A stretch of DNA of 64,000 nucleotides. Origin: Ophiura sarsii (Eukaryota > Echinodermata > Ophiuroidea > Amphilepidida > Ophiuridae). The stretch is from NCBI GenBank assembly GCA_035610835.1, contig CM069449.1, positions 40,345,098 to 40,409,097 of the forward strand. Reading direction: 5' to 3'. The position numbers and the translations under genes are program-made. Below are positions 46,607 through 59,085 of the stretch, piece after piece. The notes under the pieces are model-generated. The model saw nothing but the letters and a program-made list of their open reading frames with translations. It was not told the origin of the DNA and did no database searches. The stretch's first letter is position 1. Each line of letters opens with the position of its first letter.

Positions 46607-47640
46607 TCTTCTTCTTCTTCTTCTTCTTCTTCTGTCATGGGACCTATAGCTCCGTCACCATTGAGCTGATGTTGACCATGTTTGGTCAGAAGTACTCTTA
46701 TGTGCACCACTACTCAGGTTTTAAAGCACAAGGTGTCACATGTCGCACAGGGGTCACAAGGGGTCATTGAACTTTACAGGTGGAAAATGTAAGACATGCT
46801 CCGATTTTAACCGGGTTTGTTTGATTTTGTGGGCATTGATGAGACAAGAACAAAAGTCAATCATACCGTTAAGGTCAAAGGTCAAGAAAAGGTCACTAGG
46901 GGTCAAAATGTACATGTTCACCCCATTCACTCAAAATGCTACTTGTCCGAGAGGAAATGATCTATGATTGTCAGAATTGGTCAAAAAATTCCTCCCATCC
47001 ATGTTCATATAGGTTGCTTCTCCACTAAAAGTGACATGTCACATGGGGTCACTAGGGGTCATTGAACTTTACAGGGGGAAAATGTAAGACATGCTCCGAT
47101 TTTGACCAGGTTTGTTTTATTTTGTGAGCATTGATGAGAGAAGAACAAAAGTCAATCATACTGTTAAGGTCAAAGGTCAAGAAAAGGTCACTAGGGGTCA
47201 AAATGTACATGTTCACCCCCATTCACTCAAAATGCTACTTGTCCGAGAGGAAATGACCTATGATTGTCAGAATTGGTCAAAAGATTCCTTGGATCCATGT
47301 TCATATAGGCTGCTCAGCGATTAAAAGTGACATGTCAAATGGGATCACTAGAGGTCATTGACCTAAACAGGGATATAATGTAAGACATGCTCCGATATTG
47401 ACCAATCATGGCTCATTTTGTAGGCATTGATGAGACAAGCAAAAAAGTCAATCATTTCTTTGGGGTCAAAGGTCAAAAAAAGGTCACTAGGGGTCGAAAT
47501 GTACATTTTTACTACATTAGGACCCCTAGTGACCTTTTCTTGACCTTTGACCCCAAACAAATTATTGTCTCATCAATGCCTACAAAATGAGCCATGAATG
47601 ACCGGTCAAAATCGGAGCAAGTCTTAAATTTTACCCTGTG
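46607..47640 (+). repeat. Array unit 18 (diverged, ends in foldback)
   Basis: Starts in a (TTC)n run. The body is diverged, with two subrepeats of GAACTTTACAGG...GTACATGTTCACC. A clean half-site composite is at 46872-46905. From about 47410 it folds back to about 47640 (centre near 47520), and it lacks a CTAGT end. Confidence 0.8.
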
Positions 47641-47693
47641 TGTCTTTATATTAGTCGTGTCAACGACTAATATACTGTATTCGTCCTGTTTCT
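47641..47693 (+). repeat. Orphan 5' palindrome with changed loop
   Basis: The palindrome at 47647 keeps the ATATTAGTCG/CGACTAATAT arms, but the loop AGAAA is replaced by TGTCAA. It precedes a normal palindrome at 47694. Confidence 0.8.
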
Positions 47694-50013
47694 TATATTA
47701 GTCGAGAAACGACTAATATACTGTATTCGTCCTGTTTCTTCTTCTTTTTCTGTCATGGGACCTATAGCTCCGTAACCGTTGAGCCGATTTTGCCCATATT
47801 TGGTCATAAGAACCCTTATGTGCACCACTACTCAGGTTGAAAAGCATAAGGGGTCAAAGGTCACACAGGGGTCACTAGGGGTCAAAACGTGATTCAACAT
47901 GCTCCGATTTTGCTCAAACTCGGACATTTTGTGCGCATTGACAAAAAAAGAAAAAAAGTCAATCATGACCTTGGGGTCAAATGTCAAACAGGGGTCATTA
48001 GGGGTCAAAACGTGATTTTCACTAAAAACGCATTTGCAATTTAGTGAAATGACCTAGGATCGTCAAAATTGGTCCACATATTCCTTTTGACCGTACGCAT
48101 GTACAAAAGAACGGTTTTTAAAATTAAAAATCATTTGGGGTCACTAGGGGTCAAAATGTAAATTTTACTCCATTCACTCAAAACCCTACTTGTCCGAGGG
48201 AAAATGACTGATGATACTCAGAATTAGTCAAAAGATTTCTTTGATCAATGTTCATATAGGGTCCTTCCACACTAAAAGTGACATGTCAAACGAGGTCACT
48301 AGAGGTCATTGAACTTTACAAAGGAAAAATATAAGGCATGCTTCGATTTTGACCGGGTTTCTTTTATTTTGTGGGCATTGATAAGACATGAACAAAAGTC
48401 AATCATACCGTTAAGATCAAAGGTCAATAAAAGGTCACTAGGGGTCAAAATGTACATTTTTACTCCTCGCACTCAAAATACTACTTGTCCAAGAGATAAT
48501 GACCTATGATTGTCAGAATTGGTCAAAAGATTCCTCTTATCCATGTCCATATAGGGTCCTTCTCCACTAAAAGTGACATGTTACACGAGGTCACTAGAGG
48601 TCATTGAACTATACAGGTGAAAATCTTAAGACATGCTCCGATTTTAACAAGACTACTTTTTTCTTGTGCGCATTAATCAGCCAAGCAAAAAAGTCAATTA
48701 CAAGTTTTGGGTCAGAGGTCAAGAAAAGGTCACTAGGGGTCAAAACGTGATTTTCACTAAAAACGCATTTGCAATTTAGTGAAATGACCTAGGATCGTCA
48801 AAATTGGTCCACATATTCCTTTTGACCGTACGCATGTACAAAAGAACGGTTTTTAAAATTAAAAATCATTTGGGGTCACTAGGGGTCAAAATGTAAATTT
48901 TACTCCATTCACTCAAAACCCTACTTGTCCGAGGGAAAATGACTGATGATACTCAGAATTGGTCAAAAGATTTCTTTGATCAATGTTCATATAGGGTCCT
49001 TCCACACTAAAAGTGACATGTCAAACGAGGTCACTAGAGGTCATTGAACTTTACAAGGGAAAAATATAAGGCATGCTATGATTTTGACCGGGTTTCTTTT
49101 ATTTTGTGGGCATTGATAAGACATGAACAAAAGTCAATCATACCGTTAAGATCAAAGGTCAATAAAAGGTCACTAGGGGTCAAAATGTACATTTTTACTC
49201 CTCGCACTCAAAATACTACTTGTCCAAGAGATAATGACCTATGATTGTCAGAATTGGTCAAAAGATTCCTCTTATCCATGTCCATATAGGGTCCTTCTCC
49301 ACTAAAAGTGACATGTTACACGAGGTCACTAGAGGTCATTGAACTATACAGGTGAAAATCTTAAGACATGCTCCGATTTTAACAAGACTACTTTTTACTT
49401 GTGCGCATTGATCAGCCAAGCAAAAAACTCAATAACAAGTTTTGGGTCAGAGGTCAAGAAAAGGTCACTAGGGGTCAAAACGTGATTTTCACTAAAAACG
49501 CATTTGCAATTTAGTGAAATGACCTAGGATCGTCAGAATTGGTCAACATATTCCTTTTGACCGTACGCATGTACAATAGTTCGGTTTTTAAAATCAAAAA
49601 ATATTTGGGGTCACTAGGGGTCAAAATGTAAATTTTCACTCCATTCACTCAAAATGCTACTTGTCCGAGAGGAAATGACCTATGATTGTCAGAATTGGTC
49701 AAAAGGTTCCTCTCATCCATGTTCATATAGGGTCCTTCTCCACTAAAAGTGACATGTCACACGGGGTCACTAGAGGTCATTGAACTTTACAAGTGAAAAG
49801 CTTAAAACATGCTCCGATTTTGACGGGACTACCTTTTTCTTGTGCGCATTGATCAGCCAAGCAAAAAAGTTAATTACAAGTTTTGGGTCAGAGGTCAAGA
49901 AAAGGTCACTAGGGGTTCAACTGTATTTATTTACTCCATTTACCACTCGAAGGGGTTAACATGTAACACACCCGACTAATATTCGTGATCTCCGATCACA
50001 GGTCATGTCTAGT
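47694..50013 (+). repeat. Array unit 19 (long type B, near-identical copy of unit 15)
   Basis: It matches 41364-43683 with an offset of 6330 from the first base of its 5' palindrome to the last base of CTAGT, with only scattered substitutions. The neighbours differ on both sides exactly at those two points. Confidence 0.88.
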
Positions 50014-52121
50014 ATGTTTTTGTATTTGGTTGACAAAAACAAGAAATCTTTCTTCTTCTGTCATGGGACCTATAGCTCCGTAACCATTGACCCGATTTTA
50101 ACCATATGTGTGGGGGCATGGGAAAACCCTTCACATGGTCATTTTCTAGCAACTTGGTTTTTATCTCTGGCAGAGAGCTCCATACTTTACTGAGTATAGA
50201 ACTGTTTAAATTTTTCAGAAATTCCATCTAGAACTACAGTTATAGTATTTTAAAGTCGGCAAGTTTAAATGCAACACTAAAAATTGAAACTGGCAATTTA
50301 AAGGTGTACATAAAATCTTTTAAATAATAAAATATTTGATAATAATAAAACTACATTGTTATATCACACAGAATAGCTTGTCATATGAAAAGACCTTTTG
50401 ATATGAACCTAGTTTTTTGCGATATTATTAACAATTGTAAGTTCTTCACTTTCAAAATCTTTACAATGCATTGTAGGAATTCACAAGTGGTTACCATGGT
50501 AACAATGACATTATACCTAAACATAGCATTTTACACATAAAATTTGATAAACAAGGTTCAGAAAAGTACTAAAATAAACTTAACATCTGGAATTTTGCAT
50601 AAAAAACTCCTGGAGACTAAAGTTCAAGGTATAATCTGTATCTTGGGACCAAAGTTGGAAAATTGACTTGGAACTTATTTGTTAGGAATGTTTTGGTATG
50701 ACCCAGATATCTCAATATTAACACTAGCGACTTCCGACGGGTTTTCCCATACCACCACACATATTTAATCATAAGAACCCTTGTGTGCACCACTACTCAG
50801 GTTGAAAAGCATAAGGGGTCAAAGGTCACACAGGGGTCACTAGGGGTCAAAACGTGATTTTCACTTAAAACGCATTTGCAATTTAGTGAAATGACCTAGG
50901 ATCTTCAGAATTGGTCAACATGTTCCTTTTGACCGTACGCATGTACAAAAGAACGGTTTTTAAAATTAAAAATCATTTGGGGTCACTAGGGGTCAAAATG
51001 TAAATTTTACTCCATTCACTCAAAACCCTACTTGTCCGAGGGAAAATGACTGATGATACTCAGAATTGGTCAAAAGATTCCTTGGATCAATATTCATATA
51101 GGGTCCTTCCACACTAAAAGTGACATGTCAAACAGGGTCACTAGGGGTCATTGAACTTTACAGGGGGAAAATATAACGCATGCTCTGATTTTGACCGGGT
51201 TTCTTTTATTTTGTGGGCATTGATGAGACAAGAACAAAAGTCAATCATACCGTTAAGATCAAAGGTCAAGAAAAGGTCACTAGGGGTCAAAATGTACATT
51301 TTCACTCCTCGCACTCAAAATACTACTTGTCCAAGAGATAATGACCTATAATTGTCAGAATTAGTCAAAAGATTTCTCTTATCTATGTCCATATAGGGTC
51401 CTTCTCCACTAAAAGTGACATGTCACACGAGGTCACTAGAGGTCATTGAACTATACAGGTAAAAATCTTTAAACATGCTCCGATTTTGACAGGACTACTT
51501 TTTTCTTGTGCGCATTGATCAGCCAAGCAAAAAAGTTAATTACAAGTTTTGGGTCAGAGGTCAAAAAAAGGTCACTAGGGGTCAAAACGTGATTTTCACT
51601 AAAAACGCATTTGCAATTTAGTGAAATGACCTAGGATCGTCAGAATTGGTCAACATATTCCTATTGACCGTACGCATGTACAATAGTTAGGTTTTTAAAA
51701 TCAAAAAATATTTGGGGTCACTAGGGGTCAAAATGTAAATTTTCACTCCATTCACTCAAAATGCTACTTGTCCGAGAGGAAATGACCTATGATTGTCAGA
51801 ATTAGTCAAAAGGTTCCTCTCATGCATGTTCATATAGGGTCCTTCTCCACTAAAAGTGACATGTTTACACGGGGTCACTAGAGGTCATTGAACTTTACAA
51901 GTGAAAATCTTAAAACATGCTCCGATTTTGACGGGACTACCTTTTTCTTGTGCGCATTGATCAGCCAAGCAAAAAAGTCAATTACAAGTTTTGGGTCAGA
52001 GGTCAAGAAAAGGTCACTAGGGGTTCAACTGTATTTATTTACTCCATTTACCACTCGAAGGGGTTAACATGTAACACACCCGACTAATATTCGTGATCTC
52101 CGATCACAGGTCATGTCTAGT
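50014..52121 (+). repeat. Array unit 20 (type B, copy of unit 13, interrupted)
   Basis: It matches 38766 onward with an offset of 11248 before the insertion at 50108-50760 and about 11905 after it. Type B terminus with CTAG at 52117-52120. Confidence 0.88.
50108..50760. mobile_element. 653-bp inverted-repeat element inserted in the satellite
   Basis: The ends GTGTGGGGGCATGGGAAAAC (left) and GTTTTCCCATACCACCACAC (right) are inverted repeats with two mismatches. ATAT flanks both sides (50104-50107 and 50761-50764). The uninterrupted site is preserved at about 38852-38870 (ACCATATTTGGTCATAAG), which fixes the insertion and shows duplication of ATAT. No coding frame, so it is non-autonomous. The interior carries the 14-bp palindrome GTTACCATGGTAAC at 50490-50503. 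Confidence 0.85.
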
Positions 52122-53268
52122 TATATTAGTCGAGAAACGACTAATATACTGTATTTGTCCTGTTTCTTTCTTATATTAGTCGAGAAACGACTAATATACT
52201 GTATTCGTCCTGTTTCTTTCTTCTTCTTCTTCTTTCTTCTTCTTCCGCCATGGGACCTATAGCTCCGTAACCATTGGGTCGATTTTGACCATATTTGGTC
52301 AAAGGAACCCTTATGTGCACCACTACTCAGGTTGTAAAGCATAAGGGGTCAAAGGTCACACAAGGGTAACTAGGGGTCAAAACGTGATTTTCACTTAAAA
52401 CGCATTTGCAATTTATTGAAATGACCTAGGATCTTGAGAATTGGCCAACATATTCCTTTTGACTGTACGCATATATAATAGTTCGGTTTTTTAAATCGAA
52501 AAATGTTTGGGGTTACTAGGGGTCAAAATGTAAATTTTACTCCATTTACTCAAAACCCTACTTGTCCGAGGGAAAATGACTGATGATACTCAGAATTAGT
52601 CAAAAGATTCCTTGGATCCATGTTCATATAGGGTGCTTCTCCACTAAAAGTGAAATGTCAAACGGGGTCACTAGGGGTCATTGAACTTTACAAGGGGAAA
52701 ATATAAGGCATGCTCCGATTTTGACCGAATTTCTTTTATTTTGTGGGCATTGATGAGACAAGAACAAAAGTCAATCATACCATTAAGGTCAAAGGTCAAG
52801 AAAAGGTCCCTAGGGGTCAAAATGTACATTTTTACTCCGCGCACTCAAAATACTACTTGTCAGAGACGAAATGACCGATGATTGTCAGAATTTATCAAAA
52901 GATTCCTCTTATCCATGTTCAAATAGGGTGCTTCTCCATTAAAAGTGAAATGTCAAACGGGGTCACTAGGGGTCATTGAACTATACAGGTGTAAAACTGA
53001 AGACATGCTCTGATTTTGATCGGACTACTTTTTTCTTGTGCGCATTGATAAGCCAAGAAAAAAGTCAATAATAAGTTTGGGGTCAAAGGTCAAGAAAAGG
53101 TCATTAGGGTTCAAAATGTATTTTTTTAACTACTTCAGGGCTGAAATTTATAAACAATTATCAAATATAGTACAACTTAAGGTTATTGCCCTTTGACAAC
53201 ATATAGCAAGGTCAAAGGTCAAAGCCCTCGACTAATATCCGTGATCTAAGATCACAATTATCTCTAGT
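52122..53268 (+). repeat. Array unit 21 (type A) with two 5' palindromes
   Basis: Palindromes at 52122 and 52172. The first roughly 500 bp copy unit 14, then it diverges from it. CTAGT 53264-53268. Confidence 0.85.
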
Positions 53269-54311
53269 TCTTTCTTTCTTTCTCCTGTCATAAGGCCTAT
53301 AGCTCCGTAACCATTGAGCCGATTTTGACCATATTTGGTCATAAGTACCCTTATGTGCACCACTACTCAGGTTGTAAAGCATAAGGGGTCAAAGGTCACA
53401 CAAGGGTAACTAGGGGTCAAAACGTGATTTTCACTTAAAAAGCATTTGCAATTTATTGAAATGACCTAGGATCTTGAGAATTGGCCAACATATTCCTTTT
53501 GACCGTACGCATATATAATAGTTCGGTTTTTTAAATCGAAAAATGTTTGGGGTTACTAGGGGTCAAAATGTAAATTTTACTCCATTCACTCAAAACCCTA
53601 CTTGTCCGAGGGAAAATGACTGATGATACTCAGAATTGGTCAAAAGATTCCTTGGATCCATGTACATATAGGGTGCTTCTCCACTAAAAATGAAATGTCA
53701 AACGGGGTCACTAGGGGTCCTTGAACTTTACAGGGGGAAAATATAAGGCATGCTCCGATTTTGACCGGGTTTCTTTTATTTTGTGGGCATTGATGAGACA
53801 AGAACAAAAGTCAATCATATTGTTAAGGTCAAAGGTCAAAAAAAGGTCCCTAGGGGTCAAAATGTACATTTTCACTCCGCGCACTCAAAATACTACTTGT
53901 CCGAGACGAAATGACCGATTATTGTCAGAATAGGTCAAAAGATTCCTCTTATCCATGTTCATATAGGGTGCTTCTCCATTAAAAGTGACATGTCAAACGG
54001 GGTCACTAGGGGTCATTGAACTATACAATTGTAAAACTGAAGACATGCTCTGATTTTGACCGGACTACTTTTTTCTTGTGCGCATTGATAAGCCAAGAAA
54101 AAAAGTCAATTATAAGTTTGGGGTCAAAGGTCAAGAAAAGGTCATTAGGGTTCAAAATGTATTTTTTTAACTACTTCAGGGCTGAAATTTATAAAAACAA
54201 TTATCACATATAGTACAACTTAAGGTTATTGCCCTTTCACAACATATAGCAAGGTCAAAGGTCAAAGCCCTCGACTAATATCCGTGATCTAAGATCACAA
54301 TTATCTCTAGT
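53269..54311 (+). repeat. Array unit 22 (type A)
   Basis: (TTTC)n start, 1043 bp, standard type A end with CTAG 54307-54310. Confidence 0.85.
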
Positions 54312-55354
54312 TCTTTCTTTCTTTCTCCTGTCATAAGGCCTATAGCTCCGTAACCATTGAGCCGATTTTGACCATATTTGGTCATAAGTACCCTTATGTG
54401 CACCACTACTCAGGTTGTAAAGCATAAGGGGTCAAAGGTCACACAAGGGTAACTAGGGGTCAAAACGTGATTTTCACTTAAAACGCATTTGCAATTTTTT
54501 GAAATGACCTAGGATCTTGAAAATTGGCCAACATATTCCTTTTGACCGTACGCATATATAATAGTTCGGTTTTTTAAATCGAAAAATGTTTGGGGTTACT
54601 AGGGGTCAAAATGTAAATTTTACTCCATTCACTCAAAACCCTACTTGTCCGAGGGAAAATGACTGATGATACTCAGAATTAGTCAAAAGATTCCTTCGAT
54701 CCATGTACATATAGGGTGCTTCTCCACTAAAAGTGGAATGTCAAACGGGGTCACTAGGGGTCATTGAACTTTACAGAGGGAAAATATAAGGCATGCTCCG
54801 ATTTTGACCGAGTTTCTTTTATTATGTGGGCATTGATGAGACAAGAACAAAAGTCAATCATACCGTTAAGGTCAAAGTTCAAGAAAAGGTCCCTAGGGGT
54901 CAAAATGTACATTTTCACTCCGCGCACTCAAAATACTACTTGTCCGAGACGAAATGACCGATGATTGTCAGAATTTGTCAAAAGATTCCTCTTATCCATG
55001 TTCATACAGGGTGCTTCTCCATTAAAAGTGACATGTCAAACAGTGTCACTAGGGGTCATTGAACTATACAGGTGTAAAACTGAAGACATGCTCTGATTTT
55101 GACCGGACTACTTTTTTCTTGTGCGCATTGATAAGCCAAGAAAAAAAGTCAATTATAAGTTTGGGGTCAAAGGTCAAGAAAAGGTCATTAGGGTTTAAAA
55201 TGTATTTTTTTAACTACTTCAGGGCTGAAATTTATAAAAACAATTATCAAATATAGTACAACTTAAGGTTATTGCCCTTTGACAACATATAGCAAGGTCA
55301 AAGGTCAAAGCTCTCGACTAATATCCGTGATCTAAGATCACAATTATCTCTAGT
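54312..55354 (+). repeat. Array unit 23 (type A)
   Basis: (TTTC)n start, 1043 bp, type A end with CTAGT at 55350-55354. Confidence 0.85.
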
Positions 55355-56400
55355 TCTTCTTTCTTTCTTTCTTCCGTCATGGGACCTATAGCTCCGTAAC
55401 CATAAAGCAGATTTTGACCATATTTGGTCATAAGAACCCTTATGTGCACCACTACTCAGGTTGTAAAGCATAAGGGGTCAAAGGTCACACAAAAATAACT
55501 AGGGGTCAAAACGTTATTTTCACTTAAAACGCATTTGCAATTTAGTGAAATGACCTAGGATCGTCAGAATTGGCCAACATATTCCTTTTGACCGTACGCA
55601 TATATAATAGTTCGGTTTTTTAAATCAACAAATGTTTGGGATTACTAGGGGTCAAAATGTAAATTTTTACTTCATCACTCAAAACCCTACTCGTCCGAGG
55701 GAAAATGACTGATGATACTCAGAATTGGTCAAAAGATTCCTTGGATCCATGTACATATAGGGTGCTTCTCCACTAAAAGTGAAATGTCAAACGGGGTCAC
55801 AAGGGGTCATTGAACTTTACAAGGGGAAAATATAAGGCATGCTCCGATTTTGACCGGGTTTCTTTTATTTTGTGGGCATTGATGAGACAACAACAAAAGT
55901 CAATCATACCGTTAAGGTCAAAGGTCAAAAAAAGGTCCCTAGGGGTCAAAATGTACATTTTCACTCCGCGCACTCAAAATGCTACTTGTCCGAGACGAAA
56001 TGACCGATGATTGTCAGAATTTGTCAAAAGATTCCTCTTATCCATGTTCATATAGGGTGCTTCTCCATTAAAAGTGACATGTCAAACGGGGTCACTAGGG
56101 GTCATTGAACTATACAAGTGTAAAACTGAAGACATGCTCTGATTTTGACCGGACTACTTTTTTCTTGTGCGCATTGATAAGCCAAGAAAAAAAGTCAATT
56201 ATAAGTTTGGGGTCAAAGGTCAAGAAAAGGTCATTAGGGTTCAAAATGTATTTTTTTAACTACTTCAGGGCTGAAATTTATAAAAACAATTATCAAATAT
56301 AGTACAACTTAAGGTTATTGCCCTTTGACAACATATAGCAAGGTCAAAGGTCAAAGCCCTCGACTAATATCCGTGATCTAAGATCACAATTATCTCTAGT
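55355..56400 (+). repeat. Array unit 24 (type A)
   Basis: TTC/TTTC start, 1046 bp, CTAGT 56396-56400. Confidence 0.85.
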
Positions 56401-57471
56401 ATGTTTTTGTATTTGTACGACAAAAACAAGAAATCTTCTTTCTTCCGTCATGGGACCTATAGCTCCGCAACCATTGAGCTGATTTGGACCATATTTGGTC
56501 ATAAGAACCCTTATGTGCACCACTACTCAGGTTGTAAAGCATAAGGGGTCAAAGGTCACACAAGGGTAACTAGGGGTCAAAACGTGATTTTCACTTAAAA
56601 CGCATTTGCAATTTATTGAAATGACCTAGGATCGTGAGAATTGGCCAACATATTCCTTTTGACCGTACGCATATATAATAGTTAGGTTTTTTAAATCGAA
56701 AAATGTTTGGGGTTACTAGGGGTTAAAATGTAAATTTTACTCCATTTACTCAAAACCCTACTTGTCCGAGGGAAAATGACTGATGATACTCAGAATTAGT
56801 CAAAAGATTCCTTGGATCCATGTACATATAGGGTGCTTCTCCACTAAAAGTGAAATGTCAAACGGGGTCACTAGGGGTCATTGAACTTTACAGGGGGAAA
56901 ATATAAGGCATGCTCCGATTTTGACCGAGTTTCTTTTATTTAGTGGGCATTGATGAGACAAGAACAAAAGTCAATCATACCGTTAAGGTCAAAGGTCAAG
57001 AAAAGGTCCCATGGGGTCAAAATGTACATTTTCACTCCGCGCACTCAAAATACTACTTGTCCGAGACGAAATGACCGATGATTGTCAGAATTTGTCAAAA
57101 GATTCCTCTTATCCATGTTCATATAGGGTGCTTCTCCATTAAAAGTGACGTGTCAAACGGGGTCACTAGGAGTCATTGAACTATACAGGTGTAAAACTGA
57201 AGACATGCTCTGATTTTGACCGGACTACTTTATTCTTGTGCGCATTGATAAGCCAAGAAAAAAAGTTAACTATAAGTTTGGGGTCAAAGGTCAAGAAAAG
57301 GTCATTAGGGTTCAAAATGTATTTTTTTAACTACTTCAGGGCTGAAATTTATAAAAACAATTATCAAATATAGTACAATTTAAGGTTATTGCCCTTTGAC
57401 AACATATAGCAAGGTCAAAGGTCAAAGCCCTCGACTAATATCCGTGATCTAAGATCACAATTATCTCTAGT
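56401..57471 (+). repeat. Array unit 25 (type A)
   Basis: ATGTTTTTG hairpin start, standard body, type A end with CTAG 57467-57470. Confidence 0.85.
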
Positions 57472-59085
57472 TCTTTCTTCTTTCTTCTTTCTCCTGTCAT
57501 GGGACCTATAGCTCCGTAACCATTGAGCCGATTTTGACCATATTTGGTCATAAGAACCCTTATGTGCACCACTACTCAGGTTGTAAAGCATAAGGGGTCA
57601 AAGGTCACACAAGGGTATCTAGGGGTCAAAACGTGATTTTCACTTAAAACGTATTTGCAATTTAATGAAATGACCTAGGATCGTCAGAATTGGCCAACAT
57701 ATTCCTTTTGACCGTACGCATATATAATAGTTCGGTTTTTTAAATCGAAAAATGTTTGGGGTCACTAGAGGGCAAAATGTAAATTTTAACTCATTCACTC
57801 AAAATGCTACTTGTCCGAGAGCAAATGACTGATGATACTCAGAATTGGTCAAAAGATTCCTTGGGTCCATGTTCATTTAGGGTGCTTCTCCACTAAAAGT
57901 GACATTTCAAACGGGGTCACTAGGGGTCATTGAACTATACAGGTGTGAAACTGAAAACATGCTCTGATTTTGACCGGACTACTTTTTTCTTGTGCGCAAT
58001 GATAAGCCAAGAAAAAGTCAATCATAAGTTTGGGGTCAAAGGTCAAGAAAATGTCACTAGGGGTCAAAATGTAATTTTTCACTCCATTCACTCAAAATAC
58101 TACTTGTCCGAGAGGAAATGACTGATGATTTGTCAGAATTGGTCAAAAGATTTCTCGTATCAATGTTCATATAGGGTGCTCCTCCACTAAAAGTGACATG
58201 TCACACGGGGTCCCTAGGGGTCATTGACCTAAACAAGGATATAATGTAAGACATGCTCCGATATTGACCGATCACGGCTCATTGTGTAGGCATTGATGAG
58301 ACAAGCAAAAAAGTCAACCATTTCTTTGGGGTCAAAGGTCAAAAAAAGGTCACTAGGGGTCGAAATGTACATTTTTACTACATTAGGACCCCTAGTGACC
58401 TTTTCTTGACCTTTGACCCCCAAAAAATGATTGACTTTTTTTCTTGTCTTATCAATGCCTACAAAATGAGCCATAACCGGTCAAAATCGGAGCAAGTCTT
58501 AAATTTTACCCTGTATAACCTTTTAAAAAAATCTATGTCTTAATAATTATTCGATTTAAAATAAAGTTATACAGGGTAAAATGTAAGACTTGCTCCGATA
58601 TTGACCGATCATGGCTCATTGTGTAGGTATTGATGAGACAAGCAAAAAAGTCAACCATTTCTTTGGGGTCAAAGGTCAAAAAAGGTCACTAGGGGTCGAA
58701 ATGTACATTTTTACTACATTAGGACCCGTAGTGACCTTTTCTTGACCTTTGACCCCAAAAAAATGATTGACCTTTTTTTGTCTCATCAATGCCTACAAAA
58801 TGAGTCATAACCGGTCAAAATCGGAGCAAGTCTTAAATTTTACCCTGTATAACCTTTAAAAAAAATCTATGTCTTAATAATTATTCGATTTAAAAAAAAT
58901 ATATATACAGGGTAAAATGTAAGACTTGCTCCGATTTTAACCGATCATGGCTCAATTATCAACTATAGTTCAATTTAAGATATGATAAGATTATTGCCCT
59001 TTGACAACAGACATCATATACCAAGGTCAAAGGTCAACACGCCCTCGACTAATATCCGTGATCTATGATCACAATTATCTCTAGT
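57472..59085 (+). repeat. Array unit 26 (type A with inserted foldbacks)
   Basis: The body runs normally to about 58215 and then enters two and a half foldback segments: about 58232-58515, 58569-58851 and a half copy from 58906. The complete one has ends reading TATACAGGGTAAAATGTAAG and its complement. A type A terminus, with hairpin variant GTGATCTATGATCAC, follows with CTAGT 59081-59085. Confidence 0.8.
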
